In this document: positions 37,706-47,003 of the stretch, in pieces
Position numbering within the stretch: the stretch's first letter is position 1
Layout: every line of letters begins with the position of its first letter
Assembly: GCA_965207045.1 (NCBI GenBank)
Contig: OZ242261.1
Location: 930,001-994,000 of the forward strand
Source: G965207045 sp965207045
GTDB lineage: Bacteria > Pseudomonadota > Alphaproteobacteria > Rickettsiales > Anaplasmataceae
Direction of reading: 5' to 3'
DNA: 64,000 bases
The notes under the pieces: model-generated
Told to the model about the DNA's origin: nothing
What the model saw: the letters and a program-made list of their open reading frames with translations, nothing else
Database searches by the model: none
Translations under genes and position numbers: made by a program

Positions 37706-38672
37706 ATGCATCTAAAAAAATCAGTCACGGAAGGCAATGGTTATTCTGAGGAAAATTTAGTAATAACTAAATATAGTGCTTTCTTTAACAAAATGTTTTG
37801 TAGTCATGATAGATGCTTCCTAGCCAGTTAGGAATTTATGGATCCGTATTATAGATAGATAGTGATCCTAGTAAACATGTGTGTATGAATCCAACAATAA
37901 TATATTCTAATCCCTTAACTGAATAGAGATTTTTCTTGGAAAAAAATTAGTTCTTTATCAATATTGACAGTTTGCAAATCAGCAACGTCATTATTAGTGA
38001 CTGTGATATAGAAATTACTATAAATAATGGAATATTGAAAATAGAGCTTAATGATTACGTCATTGATGTAGTTAGAACAAGAAATTTTGGTGTAACACTA
38101 GGTTGCAAAAGAGAGTTATTGAGTTTTTAGATAGAGATTGGATTAGAGAGCTATGATGTCTTTTTACCCAGTAAAAATATTAGCAACAATAATGATAACA
38201 GCACAACTTATATGATTATTTACCACAATTATAAAAGAAAGAATTGAAAAAAACAGAAATGTATGAGAAGCCAATCTAGCTCTGGTAGCATGAAAATAGA
38301 GATTTTGTAATTTATGATACTGAGAATGGTAAGAATATTATTACATTGTAAAAATTTAATGCCACTTATCCTGCAAAGGTTGAGTTTACCATAGTCACTC
38401 TAAAGTTGCTGATTCGGCATGTTATTGTAAGAACAAAGCTAAGCAAAAGTGAAAGAACCTTAGATGATGTCAAAGAAGGAGCTTCAGATGACACTAATCG
38501 CTTTCATTAATACGATAAGGAAGTGCCACAATGATCTCAGTTCTTGAATTTATATCGACCCAAATCGATAAATCTTAGTATTAAACAATATGTATTCTAC
38601 CTTAAAAGATAGTTGATAGCTTACTTGATTAATAAGGATAACGAAAATAATTACTTTAATGTAGAAGAATAA
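37706..38672 (+). pseudogene. Decayed protein gene with several stops and two frame changes
   Basis: An ATG at 37706 opens 41 codons (MHLKKSVTEGNGYSEENLVI and onward) before a stop. The reading then continues in another frame from about 37858 (DSDPSKHVCMNPTIIYSN, later IEITINNGILKIELNDYVID and ESYDVFLPSKNISNNN). From about 38250 it moves to a third frame (NRDFVIYDTENGKNIITL, then KSERTLDDVKEGASDD) up to a final TAA at 38670. Within each frame, long protein-like runs are cut by single isolated stops, as expected for a gene of about 320 codons dying by point mutation. The product is not recognised. It sits between ddl and argS. Confidence 0.6.
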
Positions 38673-38725
38673 CTGTCTATAATAATCTGATTTTTTCTGG
38701 AGAAACAGATATAGAAAACGCCTTC

Positions 38726-40402
38726 TTACATACTTTCTTTTGCCTTAATACTAAGTAAATCAAGGCCTAAAGCAATTAAGTTTTTTACGGCTAAGACAAG
38801 CTCTCTTCTCGCACAAGTCAATTTTTTATCATCATGTACAATAAATCTAAACACACTTTCTTTGTTACCACAATGCCACAAAGAGTGAAATCCTTCAGCA
38901 ACTTCATACAGAAAATTTGTAATTCGTTGCACTTCAAATGTATTTGCAACCCCAAGTAACACTCGGGGCCATTTTGCCAAAATTTTTATTAGTAATAACT
39001 CTCTAGAAGCAGATAATAATGATAAGTCCACATTATCATCCATTAATACAACTCCACCCATTTGTCTTAAAATTGAACAAGCCCTGGCATGTGCATATTG
39101 AACATAAAAAACTGGATTCCTGTTAGATTGCTCCTTAACTTGGGACAGCTCTAAGTCTAGCACATTATCCTGCCTTCTTGTTAACATCATATACTTTACA
39201 ACATCAGAACCAACTTCATTTACAAGCTCACGTAATGTCAAAAACTTACCACTCCGCTTTGACATCTTAATCATGGCACCATTTTCAAACAGATTAACAA
39301 TGTTGTATAACTTTATGTTAATTTTAACTTTATCATTAAGCTGTTCTACAGCCGATTTAAGTCTATCAACATAGCCTGCATGATCCAAGCCCAAACCCAA
39401 GACCATATTATCAAAGCCACGTTCTATCTTATCTAAATGGTAAGCAAGGTCAGCCGCAAAATACGTCCAGCTTCCATCTTCTTTCTGCAAGGATCTATCA
39501 GAGGTATCACCAAAACTTGTCGAGCGAAACAATAACTGCTCACGTACCTTCCACCCCTCTTTCTTCTTACCCTTTGGATCTTGCAGTTCACCCTTATATA
39601 TCAGGCCTTTCTTCTCCAAAATGGCAATAGCTTCTTGAATTTTACTATGTAAACTCCTTTCTGATACAAAAATATCATGTTTTACACCAATAATACCCAA
39701 GTCTTCTTTTATAGATTCCATAATTGAATTTATAGCATAAAATCGTATTACTTCTCTCTCTGCTTTTCCGTTTTTTAATAAATTATTCCCATGTTGTTCA
39801 GCCAACTGCTTACCTATCAGTTTCATGTATTCACCTGGATAAGGAACCTCTTCGAAATCATACCCTAGAATTTCTTTATATCTTGCATAGGCTGAATCTA
39901 TTAGTGCTTCAATTTGTGTTCCTGTATCATTTATATAATACTCACGCACTACTCTATAACCTACTTTCTCCAAAACTTTTCCTAATGAACTAAAGAAAAC
40001 TGCGGCACGTGCATGCCCAATATGTAAAGGTCCAGTTGGATTTGCTGAAACTGATTCAATATGTATAGTTCTTTCTTTACCTAAGTTCAAAGCTCCATAA
40101 CTCTTACCAGCCTTATTTATTTCTTTAACAATACCTTGCCACACAGAGTTTTTAATAGTTACATTCAAAAATCCAACACCTGCAATTTCCGCTTTAGCAA
40201 CTTCTGGCAATGTTAGAACTTTTTCTGCAAGTACAGAACCTGCTTTCTGCACAGAAACACCACATGTTTTTGCAAGTATTATTGGAGCATTAGTTGCTAC
40301 ATCACCATGCTTTAAATTACGTGATGGTTCTATTGTAACTCCCTTAACATTTTCACCAACATTTTCAAATACAAATTTCTCTACTAGGCGGTATACATCC
40401 AT
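38726..40402 (-). CDS. argS: Arginine--tRNA ligase
   Basis: A 558-residue class I synthetase. The HIGH motif is in GPLHIGHARAAVF and the KMSK-type loop in MIKMSKRSGKFLTL, followed by the DALR anticodon-binding domain with the typical NPVFYVQYAHARACSI segment. The ATG at 40402 is preferred to an in-frame TTG at 40408. The upstream HAD-like gene is divergent. Two tRNA-Arg genes (ACG, CCT) are in this window. Confidence 0.95.
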   Translation of the reverse strand: MDVYRLVEKFVFENVGENVKGVTIEPSRNLKHGDVATNAPIILAKTCGVSVQKAGSVLAEKVLTLPEVAKAEIAGVGFLNVTIKNSVWQGIVKEINKAGKSYGALNLGKERTIHIESVSANPTGPLHIGHARAAVFFSSLGKVLEKVGYRVVREYYINDTGTQIEALIDSAYARYKEILGYDFEEVPYPGEYMKLIGKQLAEQHGNNLLKNGKAEREVIRFYAINSIMESIKEDLGIIGVKHDIFVSERSLHSKIQEAIAILEKKGLIYKGELQDPKGKKKEGWKVREQLLFRSTSFGDTSDRSLQKEDGSWTYFAADLAYHLDKIERGFDNMVLGLGLDHAGYVDRLKSAVEQLNDKVKINIKLYNIVNLFENGAMIKMSKRSGKFLTLRELVNEVGSDVVKYMMLTRRQDNVLDLELSQVKEQSNRNPVFYVQYAHARACSILRQMGGVVLMDDNVDLSLLSASRELLLIKILAKWPRVLLGVANTFEVQRITNFLYEVAEGFHSLWHCGNKESVFRFIVHDDKKLTCARRELVLAVKNLIALGLDLLSIKAKESM

Positions 40403-40503
40403 TATCAATAAAGTTTAAATATATTTTAATAATTACATACAACCTAGCTTTCTACAAAAATAGTTTCTCACTCCTTATCCCAAAATAAATTTATAACTTA
40501 ACT

Positions 40504-40570
40504 AACAAAATTAAAAAATACTTAATAAAATTAAAAAATACTTGATTATTTATATCAATCAGATTATATT
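40504..40570 (+). promoter_or_regulatory. Promoter of the HAD-like gene with a 20-bp direct repeat
   Basis: The -35 TTGATT at 40542-40547 and -10 TATATT at 40565-40570 are separated by 17 nt. Just upstream, and touching the -35, two direct copies of a 20-bp A-rich unit (AAAATTAAAAAATACTT core) occupy about 40504-40543. The first eight bases TTGATTAT match the promoters at 1241, 58606 and 63307. Confidence 0.6.
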
Positions 40571-40604
40571 GCTGGAAATAAACTTATTTTTTATATAAAA
40601 AAAT

Positions 40605-41618
40605 ATGGACTATAGAATAGAAGCTTTTGAAAGTGTTCAACTTAAATTAATAAACCTTCCAAAAGATGACACTCAACAGTCAGAAATTACAAAACTTATT
40701 TGTTTAGATTTTGACAGGACTGTAATTAACCAAACCTTACATGGTCAAAACTCTATGTGGAAATGGCATACTTTGTGTAGAGAAATGGAAAACAAGGAAA
40801 CTGATGAAAAGAAGTTGGACAGTATGCGTAAAGATTTACAAAAGTCAGTCAAGGAGAAATTAGACGATAATGGCATAACTTTTCGGAATCAGGAAGAACT
40901 AAAAGAAACAATACTAAATGCACAAAGAAAAGGAATAAAAGTTGCAATTACAAGTTTTAGCTCTTTCCCCTTTGTAGTGGAACTTCTCATGCAGGAATTA
41001 CTAGGTAGAGAATCAGCCGAAAAGATAACCATAGCTATCTGCAATGACGCAAATGTCATGAAAGAACACCGTAAAGACATATTAGTAAAGTTTTTAAAAG
41101 ATGAACTCAAAATTAAAGACCCAAAAAACATTATTTTAGTTGATGATGATGCAGAAAATTTTATTAATGTGTTTCAACACAAAGAAAGCATTATATGCAT
41201 TGCAAGCCATGCTAATCCTGAAAACAAAGAAAATGAGTATCTTACCGATATGAGTAAGTTTATTACTGGACAAGCAGTAGGACAAGATGAAATCATACAA
41301 AAAGTAGAAGATCTTGTTAAGACTAATCAGGAGAAAAAAGAAGGAAAAAGTTTACAAAGGAGCTTTTCTCTTGATCTAAGTCTTGGGCAAACAGCTATTT
41401 TAGTAAGAAGAAGATCTAGAACACAGTCTGAATCAGTAAGCTGTTCACACACAGAAAAGAATTCACAAAATTTACACAAACGGAGGCTTAGAGTACAATC
41501 TGAATCAGGAGCAGATAGTTTAAACATAATAGAAGATCCAGAATCATCTTACACAAACATCGATGCTGCAACAGTTGCACCGTTAAGCGCAGAAAAAGGT
41601 GTTCTAACTAAAGCTTAA
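40605..41618 (+). CDS. HAD-superfamily-like protein with Arg/Ser-rich tail, putative effector
   Basis: A 337-residue protein. Residues 30-215 have the motifs of HAD phosphatases: LICLDFDRT (nucleophile D35, D37, T39), a motif II Thr/Ser in VAITSFSS (about 116-117), and the acidic motif IV ILVDDDAENF (180-182). The C-terminal 100 residues are unlike HAD enzymes and hold two related basic-serine stretches, RRRSRTQSES (268-277) and RRLRVQSES (293-301), which look like kinase sites or nuclear-targeting signals for a host cell. There is no signal peptide. Phosphatase activity and secretion are inference. Its end overlaps the convergent GTA gene by 11 bp. Confidence 0.65.
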   Translation: MDYRIEAFESVQLKLINLPKDDTQQSEITKLICLDFDRTVINQTLHGQNSMWKWHTLCREMENKETDEKKLDSMRKDLQKSVKEKLDDNGITFRNQEELKETILNAQRKGIKVAITSFSSFPFVVELLMQELLGRESAEKITIAICNDANVMKEHRKDILVKFLKDELKIKDPKNIILVDDDAENFINVFQHKESIICIASHANPENKENEYLTDMSKFITGQAVGQDEIIQKVEDLVKTNQEKKEGKSLQRSFSLDLSLGQTAILVRRRSRTQSESVSCSHTEKNSQNLHKRRLRVQSESGADSLNIIEDPESSYTNIDAATVAPLSAEKGVLTKA

Positions 41619-42192
41619 TTTCGATAATTGAAATATTCCAACTGTATGTGTTGGTACTATCTAAAGAAATTGAAAGATAATCAGTGTTAAAACGTACGGG
41701 TATGTCAAATTCAAAATCTGCCCTGATTACACAAGATGTTAATGGAGCTGTATCAAAAAGTACTTTACCAGTTGTATAATCAATTACATATTCAGAAGTA
41801 AATTTATCGTCATCCCAGAATATCGATACTGTACCTTCAACAGGCTTATTTATTACCCTGCTACTGTCTAAATAATTTTTAATAAGCTGAAATTCCTTAT
41901 TTAGACCATCCCCAGTACCTATTTGCTGATTTACAGCTTGGTAATCTGCCCAATCCTTGAAACGAAAACCATAACCCATACCTCTTCTCGCTCTAAAGAA
42001 ACTAATTAACGCTAGCATTTGCTTTTTCGTTTTTACACCATGTGATACATCATATCTTACTCGTGCATCAGACCAATTAACATTGCGTTGTTCATATCCA
42101 TTTTTTGATATAATAATATCAGTAGAAAATTCTGGGCCACCACGTGCACCATATGAAATATCTTCAGGAAATCTTTCTTCGGTAAAAAACAT
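41608..42192 (-). CDS. Phage/gene transfer agent protein, DUF2460 (TIGR02217) family
   Basis: A 194-residue protein matching the DUF2460 family, the orfg12-type tail protein of the Rhodobacter gene transfer agent. Diagnostic parts are FTEERFPEDISYGARGGPEF, the NGYEQRNVNWSDARVRYDV stretch, ISFFRARRGMGYGFRFKDW, IGTGDGLNKEFQLIKNY, and KPVEGTVSIF. The gene is complete and free of stops although no neighbouring phage or GTA genes are present. Rickettsiales genomes are known to keep scattered GTA genes, and a second such gene (HK97 protease) is at 60729 in this window. The C-terminus overlaps the convergent HAD-like gene by 11 bp. Confidence 0.88.
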   Translation of the reverse strand: MFFTEERFPEDISYGARGGPEFSTDIIISKNGYEQRNVNWSDARVRYDVSHGVKTKKQMLALISFFRARRGMGYGFRFKDWADYQAVNQQIGTGDGLNKEFQLIKNYLDSSRVINKPVEGTVSIFWDDDKFTSEYVIDYTTGKVLFDTAPLTSCVIRADFEFDIPVRFNTDYLSISLDSTNTYSWNISIIEIKL

Positions 42193-42308
42193 ATCAAACT
42201 AATATAACCTAAAAAATATTTACTAGTATCACTTAATTTAGCGAAGCAATTTTCTCCAATCTTGATAACTTCATAAATAATTTAAAATTTAGCCTCATAT
42301 TTATTCTA

Positions 42309-43742
42309 ATGCGTACAATAATGATAAAAATTGGATCGGCTTTACTAATAATAACATTATTAATGCTCATTCCTGTATTGACTACAATAATCTATAATGA
42401 AGACGACTTTATCTTCCTTACTTCTGCAATTCTTACCTTGCTTTTTAGTATAACGTTACTCATACTTGGCAAACCAGAAAAGTTATTACCACAACAAGTA
42501 GTAATAATCACAACAATGTCATGGATCATGGCAACAATATTCTCTTCTTTACCATTCTATATTAGTGGTTTTAGTTTTACAGATGCTTTTTTTGAAGCTA
42601 TGTCCGGCATTACAACAACAGGAGCAACTATCTTAACAAATATAGAAGAACAAAAAAAAAGCATATTAATGTGGCGTGCGATACTACATGGAATAGGTGG
42701 AATAGGCATAATGATAACTGGCATTGTAATTATGCCACTTTTCAAAGGAATAAATAATGCTAAATTATTTCATGCTGAATCTTCTGAAATGTCTACTTTA
42801 GGTAGCACAAAAAAAATCTCAACACATATAACTTTGGTTTATCTCTTCATTCTTCTCTGCTGTATAACTTTATATAAAATTGCAGGAATGAATTTTTTTG
42901 ATGCCATATGTCATGGAATCTCTACAGTCTCAACTGGAGGATTTGCTAATTATTCTGATTCTTTCACCCATTATACAAGCTATTTCATAAACTACATAGC
43001 TATCATCTTTATGATTTCAGGGTCGATACCATTCTTGCTTTACATAAGGCTTATCAAAGGTGATTTTGCAATTCTTAGTGATGAACAAGTTAGGTGGTTA
43101 TTCAAAATAATTCTCATTTTTTCTATTCCTGTCATGATAGATGCAAAAGCTACTATGAATTTACATACCACTGAAAATGTTCTTATCAATAGTTTTAACC
43201 TAGCCTTATTCAACACCACCTCATTACTCACATCAACTGGTTTTATCAAAGGAGACTATACTTTTTGGAATATTGGTGTTACAAGCGTTGTCCTATTTTG
43301 TCTAGCATTCTGTGGTGGGTGTAGTGGTTCAACAACAGGTGGAATAAAAATCTTCAGAATAATAATACTCATTAAGCACTCACTTTATAGTATAAGACAA
43401 GTATTGAGTCCTAATAAAATTGAAGTAATACAAATCAATAAATGCAAGTTAGACATGAAAGAAATCAATTCAGCTTATTCATTTTTCTTTATTTTTATAA
43501 CCGTTCACTTTCTTTCAGCCATCCCACTTGCCTTCTCGGGCTTAAACTTTACTACTAGCATAAGCGCTACAGCAGCAGCTATTACTAACTCAGGCCCTGG
43601 AATCGGCAATATTATAGGCCCTTATGGTAATTACGCGACCTTGACTAATCTTAGTAAATTTATACTATCATTTTTAATGATTTTAGGTAGGTTAGAAGTT
43701 TTAACAGTAATGGCTTTCACAATTTTGTTATTGAAAAAATAA
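42309..43742 (+). CDS. trkH: Potassium uptake protein TrkH
   Basis: A 477-residue K+ channel-like subunit of the Trk uptake system in the inner membrane. The four pore loops are seen as SGITTTGATI, GISTVSTGGFANY, TSLLTSTGF and AAAITNSGPGIGN, with the conserved selectivity Gly in each. The CGGCSGSTTGGIKIFRI segment before the last repeat is typical. Its regulatory partner TrkA is not in this window. The stop is 2 bp from the stop of the convergent yihY gene. Confidence 0.94.
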   Translation: MRTIMIKIGSALLIITLLMLIPVLTTIIYNEDDFIFLTSAILTLLFSITLLILGKPEKLLPQQVVIITTMSWIMATIFSSLPFYISGFSFTDAFFEAMSGITTTGATILTNIEEQKKSILMWRAILHGIGGIGIMITGIVIMPLFKGINNAKLFHAESSEMSTLGSTKKISTHITLVYLFILLCCITLYKIAGMNFFDAICHGISTVSTGGFANYSDSFTHYTSYFINYIAIIFMISGSIPFLLYIRLIKGDFAILSDEQVRWLFKIILIFSIPVMIDAKATMNLHTTENVLINSFNLALFNTTSLLTSTGFIKGDYTFWNIGVTSVVLFCLAFCGGCSGSTTGGIKIFRIIILIKHSLYSIRQVLSPNKIEVIQINKCKLDMKEINSAYSFFFIFITVHFLSAIPLAFSGLNFTTSISATAAAITNSGPGIGNIIGPYGNYATLTNLSKFILSFLMILGRLEVLTVMAFTILLLKK

Positions 43743-43744
43743 GC

Positions 43745-44560
43745 TCACCTTCTATACAGTAATTCATAATTAAATTCAGCACCATAAACTAAACAGATGT
43801 TAAGTACATAAAAAAACAAAAGTGCAATTATAACACCCCCAAGGCTCCCATATATCAAATTTACTTGTTGAAAGTGATTTATATAAAAGGAAAAAGATAT
43901 TGCTGTTATTGTCCACAACGTAACTACAATAAAAGCCCCAGGCATTACTGAAAACCATCTTTGGTCAAAATTCGGCAACATAATATATAGCGCAGATACC
44001 CCAATAAATAAAATCAAAACACTGATCAGATATCGTATATACAACCATTGCGGCTCAATATGAATAACACGGCTAATTAATCCTTCAATCAAAGGCGTAA
44101 AGGTTAATATCAACATTGCAATCACCATAACAAAACTGATCAATAGAAACTGCAATATACTAAGTAACCTACTTAGAATATAAGGATGCTTGTTTTCAAC
44201 TCTATATGCCTTATTTAAAATACTACGAAGACCCTCGACAGTTGAAGAAGCTGTCCAAATCGCACCAATAACAACCAATTTTAATAATGTTGGTGGAGGC
44301 CCTGATATTATTTCGTGCATTCTAGGCATCAAACCAGACAAGATATCTTCAGAGACATTATTAACAAAAAACTCTTTTATTGATTCCATTATATAATATT
44401 GTTCAAAATTATAGGCTATATAACCAGAAAGAGCTGTAATAAAAAATAATGCTGGAAATAAGCCTAATAAAGATAAAAAAGCAAGATAGCCAGAATACTC
44501 AAGCCCATCATGTTTTATAGTACTAAAACACGCTTCATACAAAGCTCTGATTATATGCAT
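43745..44560 (-). CDS. YihY/virulence factor BrkB family membrane protein
   Basis: A 271-residue inner membrane protein with about six helices. The family pattern is clear: YSGYLAFLSLLGLFPALFFI at the N-terminus, WTASSTVEGLRSILNKAYRVE in the middle, and the end YGSLGGVIIALLFFYVLNICLVYGAEFN. The family was once called ribonuclease BN, which is no longer accepted; its molecular function is undefined. It starts immediately after the terC stop (no gap), as the last gene of a four-gene leftward cluster. Confidence 0.9.
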   Translation of the reverse strand: MHIIRALYEACFSTIKHDGLEYSGYLAFLSLLGLFPALFFITALSGYIAYNFEQYYIMESIKEFFVNNVSEDILSGLMPRMHEIISGPPPTLLKLVVIGAIWTASSTVEGLRSILNKAYRVENKHPYILSRLLSILQFLLISFVMVIAMLILTFTPLIEGLISRVIHIEPQWLYIRYLISVLILFIGVSALYIMLPNFDQRWFSVMPGAFIVVTLWTITAISFSFYINHFQQVNLIYGSLGGVIIALLFFYVLNICLVYGAEFNYELLYRR

Positions 44561-45268
44561 TCACCTTGCCTTTTTCGCCATTATAATATTTAGAATCTCA
44601 ACAATCAAAGAAAAAGTAAATGCAAAATATAAATAACTGCGAGGAATATATATGTTACATCCTTCTGCTATTAACAAAGCTCCAATAGCAACAATAAACA
44701 TCAAAGCTAATATTTTTAGTTCAGAGAATTCATTTATCAAACGTACACTGTAACCAGATAACAACACCATAACAACCATTGCAATGAGAAACGCTATTGC
44801 AATTATAGTTATATTCTTTGTCAAAGCTATTGCTGTAAGTACAGAATCTAGTGAAAAAACTAAGTCAACTAAAACAACCTGAAATACTGCATAATAATAA
44901 TTATTACTCTGCTTCACTGTAAAATCTTTTTTATTGCAAAAAAGATCATAGTAAACTTCCTTTCCACTTTTAAATACTAAAAAAACTCCACCAAACATAA
45001 GCACAAGATTTTTTATTGGTATCTCAAGAATATTTGTATCAAACTCCATTATCCATCTGATATAGACCAGCATAACAAGCCGTATGATTAAAGCCAAACT
45101 TAAACCTATATATCTGACAGTAGTTTTGTTTTTTACATTCTGAATTACAATACTTATGAAAAGTATATTATCAACTCCTAAAATTATTTCTAGCAAAGTT
45201 AGAATAACCAAACTAGTGAAATTTTCCCACATCACACCATTAATACTCTCTAAAAAGATTGTAGCCAC
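44561..45268 (-). CDS. TerC family integral membrane protein
   Basis: A 235-residue protein with about seven membrane helices and the TerC motifs LTLLEIILGVDNILFISI at the N-terminus and VLVDLVFSLDSVLTAIA in the middle, each with the membrane Asp residues thought to handle metal ions. Members have been linked to metal export and metalation of secreted enzymes. The GTG at 45268 is chosen because homologues start about 20 residues before LTLLEI; it overlaps the upstream gene's end by 29 bp. An inner ATG at 45232 would avoid the overlap. Confidence 0.88.
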   Translation of the reverse strand: MATIFLESINGVMWENFTSLVILTLLEIILGVDNILFISIVIQNVKNKTTVRYIGLSLALIIRLVMLVYIRWIMEFDTNILEIPIKNLVLMFGGVFLVFKSGKEVYYDLFCNKKDFTVKQSNNYYYAVFQVVLVDLVFSLDSVLTAIALTKNITIIAIAFLIAMVVMVLLSGYSVRLINEFSELKILALMFIVAIGALLIAEGCNIYIPRSYLYFAFTFSLIVEILNIIMAKKAR

Positions 45269-46994
45269 CCAACACTATATCAAACGAGTAACTATTCTCA
45301 CCTATCGCAGTCACAACTAACCTCTCTGCAATTTCCTTTTCAAAAATCTTCAATCTTTCATTTCCTATAGAGAAGAAAGCTATTGTTTCAATCTCTACAA
45401 AATCAGAATGATTAACAATAAAATTTATAAAAGGAGGATCATCTATATATTCATTAGGAAAGATAGTTATAAAATTATAATTTCCTAGATTATCAGTTAC
45501 TGCACTGCCAGTTCCAACAAAATTTTTATCAAAATAAGAATGACTATGTTCAAACTCACCAAATTGATATTCACCATAAACATTAGGATGCCATATAGAT
45601 ATCCTAGCATTTTGCACTGGAACACAATTTATATCTGTGACCTTTCCAGAAATATAAATTAAACGTCCTTCCGCTACAGAAGGAAAACCAGCCCTTCTTC
45701 TCAAATTATTCGAAGAACTAAACTCATCTGGTCTCTTCAACCCTGTATATAGTTCAGGAGTAACATGACACTTTCTTTTTTCTATTTCAACTGCAACACT
45801 CAAATCTGATACTAAACAAAATACAAGAAAGATTATTACTATAATCTTATTCAGCTTATTCATAGTAAAATCTATAATCTGCATACTCTGCTTTGCGTTA
45901 AGTCTAGGATCACAGTAACTACTGTAATGCTGTACTGTTTCACCTATATTAACGCATTCAACCACTTTCTTACCTGTCATTTCTAAGTGCAAACCACCAA
46001 AGTACATGTTTTGTGATTCCAATATATCGATAAAATAACCTAATTCCAACAAAATAGTGTTAATATTTCTGGTTTTTTGTCCTTTTAAGCGGAATGTATT
46101 CCCGTGCATAGGGTCGCACATCAATATAACATTTTTATTATGTTTTTTGATAGACGATATTATCTTAGGCAGATGCCTACCTATATACTTCTCGCCAAGC
46201 CTAAAAATCAGCAACAATCTGCCCAATGCATTGTCTGGGTTGACGTGCTGAATTAAAGCAATTATCTCCTCTGAAGTAATATTATGATCAACTTTAATTC
46301 CTACAGGATTGTGGATTCCTCTTATATACTCTATATGTGCCTCTAAGATAGAGCGCGTCCTATTGCCAATCCAAAAAAATGATGCTGACAGGTTATAGTA
46401 ATTATTCTCGTATTTCCTAGTAAAACATTGTTCATAATTCAACAACAGTGCTTCATGTGAAGTATAATAATTATCTAACTTAGAATTACGCAAATATCTC
46501 ATTATTTCAACTGATTTTTGATAACCCAAAAACAACCTATTGGCGTCTGGCGTTCTAGCTTTACTGGAAAAACCTATTGAATTAACTATATCACCTCTAT
46601 AAACAGGCAATTTTTCTTTATCTCGGATTTCACTATCATTAGAACGAGGCTTAGCAAATTGCCCTGCAATCCTGCCAATTATTACAACGTTCTTTTTTAA
46701 TGACACTGATAATTTTTTTGCAAGCTCAGTGATAAGTAAGACGTCCTGGCTAATATTATGTTCGTTAATGTCCACAAAATTTTCTACACAGTCACCAGCA
46801 TGCAAAACAATTGCTTTACACTCTGCAACTTGTATTAACAATTTTCGCAACAACCTTACTTCCTTAACACTAACAATTGCCTCAGCCTTTGCTAGTTTCG
46901 CTTCAACTGTAACCAACTCTGCTGTATTGTTATACATTGGTTGCTGTTTTATAGGAAATTTGCGCCAGCTACCTGGTCGCCATTTACTTTTCAT
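45240..46994 (-). CDS. Class II DAHP synthase joined in frame to an intradiol dioxygenase-like domain
   Basis: A 584-residue frame with two unrelated parts. Residues 1-375 are a complete class II 3-deoxy-D-arabino-heptulosonate 7-phosphate synthase, first step of the shikimate pathway, with LHAGDCVENF, IGRIAGQFAKPRS, MCDPMHGNT and HLEMTG, ending in the canonical CDPRLNAKQS region. From Met378 a signal peptide begins (MNKLNKIIVIIFLVFCLVSD), then an intradiol ring-cleavage dioxygenase-like fold (ISIWHPNVYGEYQF, TDNLGNYNFITIFPNEY). The usual PHIHF iron-ligand histidines are replaced by PPFINF. A second translation start at 45863 would give two proteins; no strong ribosome-binding site is seen there. 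It is preceded 9 bp upstream by the AsmA-like gene. Confidence 0.8.
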   Translation of the reverse strand: MKSKWRPGSWRKFPIKQQPMYNNTAELVTVEAKLAKAEAIVSVKEVRLLRKLLIQVAECKAIVLHAGDCVENFVDINEHNISQDVLLITELAKKLSVSLKKNVVIIGRIAGQFAKPRSNDSEIRDKEKLPVYRGDIVNSIGFSSKARTPDANRLFLGYQKSVEIMRYLRNSKLDNYYTSHEALLLNYEQCFTRKYENNYYNLSASFFWIGNRTRSILEAHIEYIRGIHNPVGIKVDHNITSEEIIALIQHVNPDNALGRLLLIFRLGEKYIGRHLPKIISSIKKHNKNVILMCDPMHGNTFRLKGQKTRNINTILLELGYFIDILESQNMYFGGLHLEMTGKKVVECVNIGETVQHYSSYCDPRLNAKQSMQIIDFTMNKLNKIIVIIFLVFCLVSDLSVAVEIEKRKCHVTPELYTGLKRPDEFSSSNNLRRRAGFPSVAEGRLIYISGKVTDINCVPVQNARISIWHPNVYGEYQFGEFEHSHSYFDKNFVGTGSAVTDNLGNYNFITIFPNEYIDDPPFINFIVNHSDFVEIETIAFFSIGNERLKIFEKEIAERLVVTAIGENSYSFDIVLGGYNLFREY

Positions 46995-47003
46995 ACAACC
47001 ACT

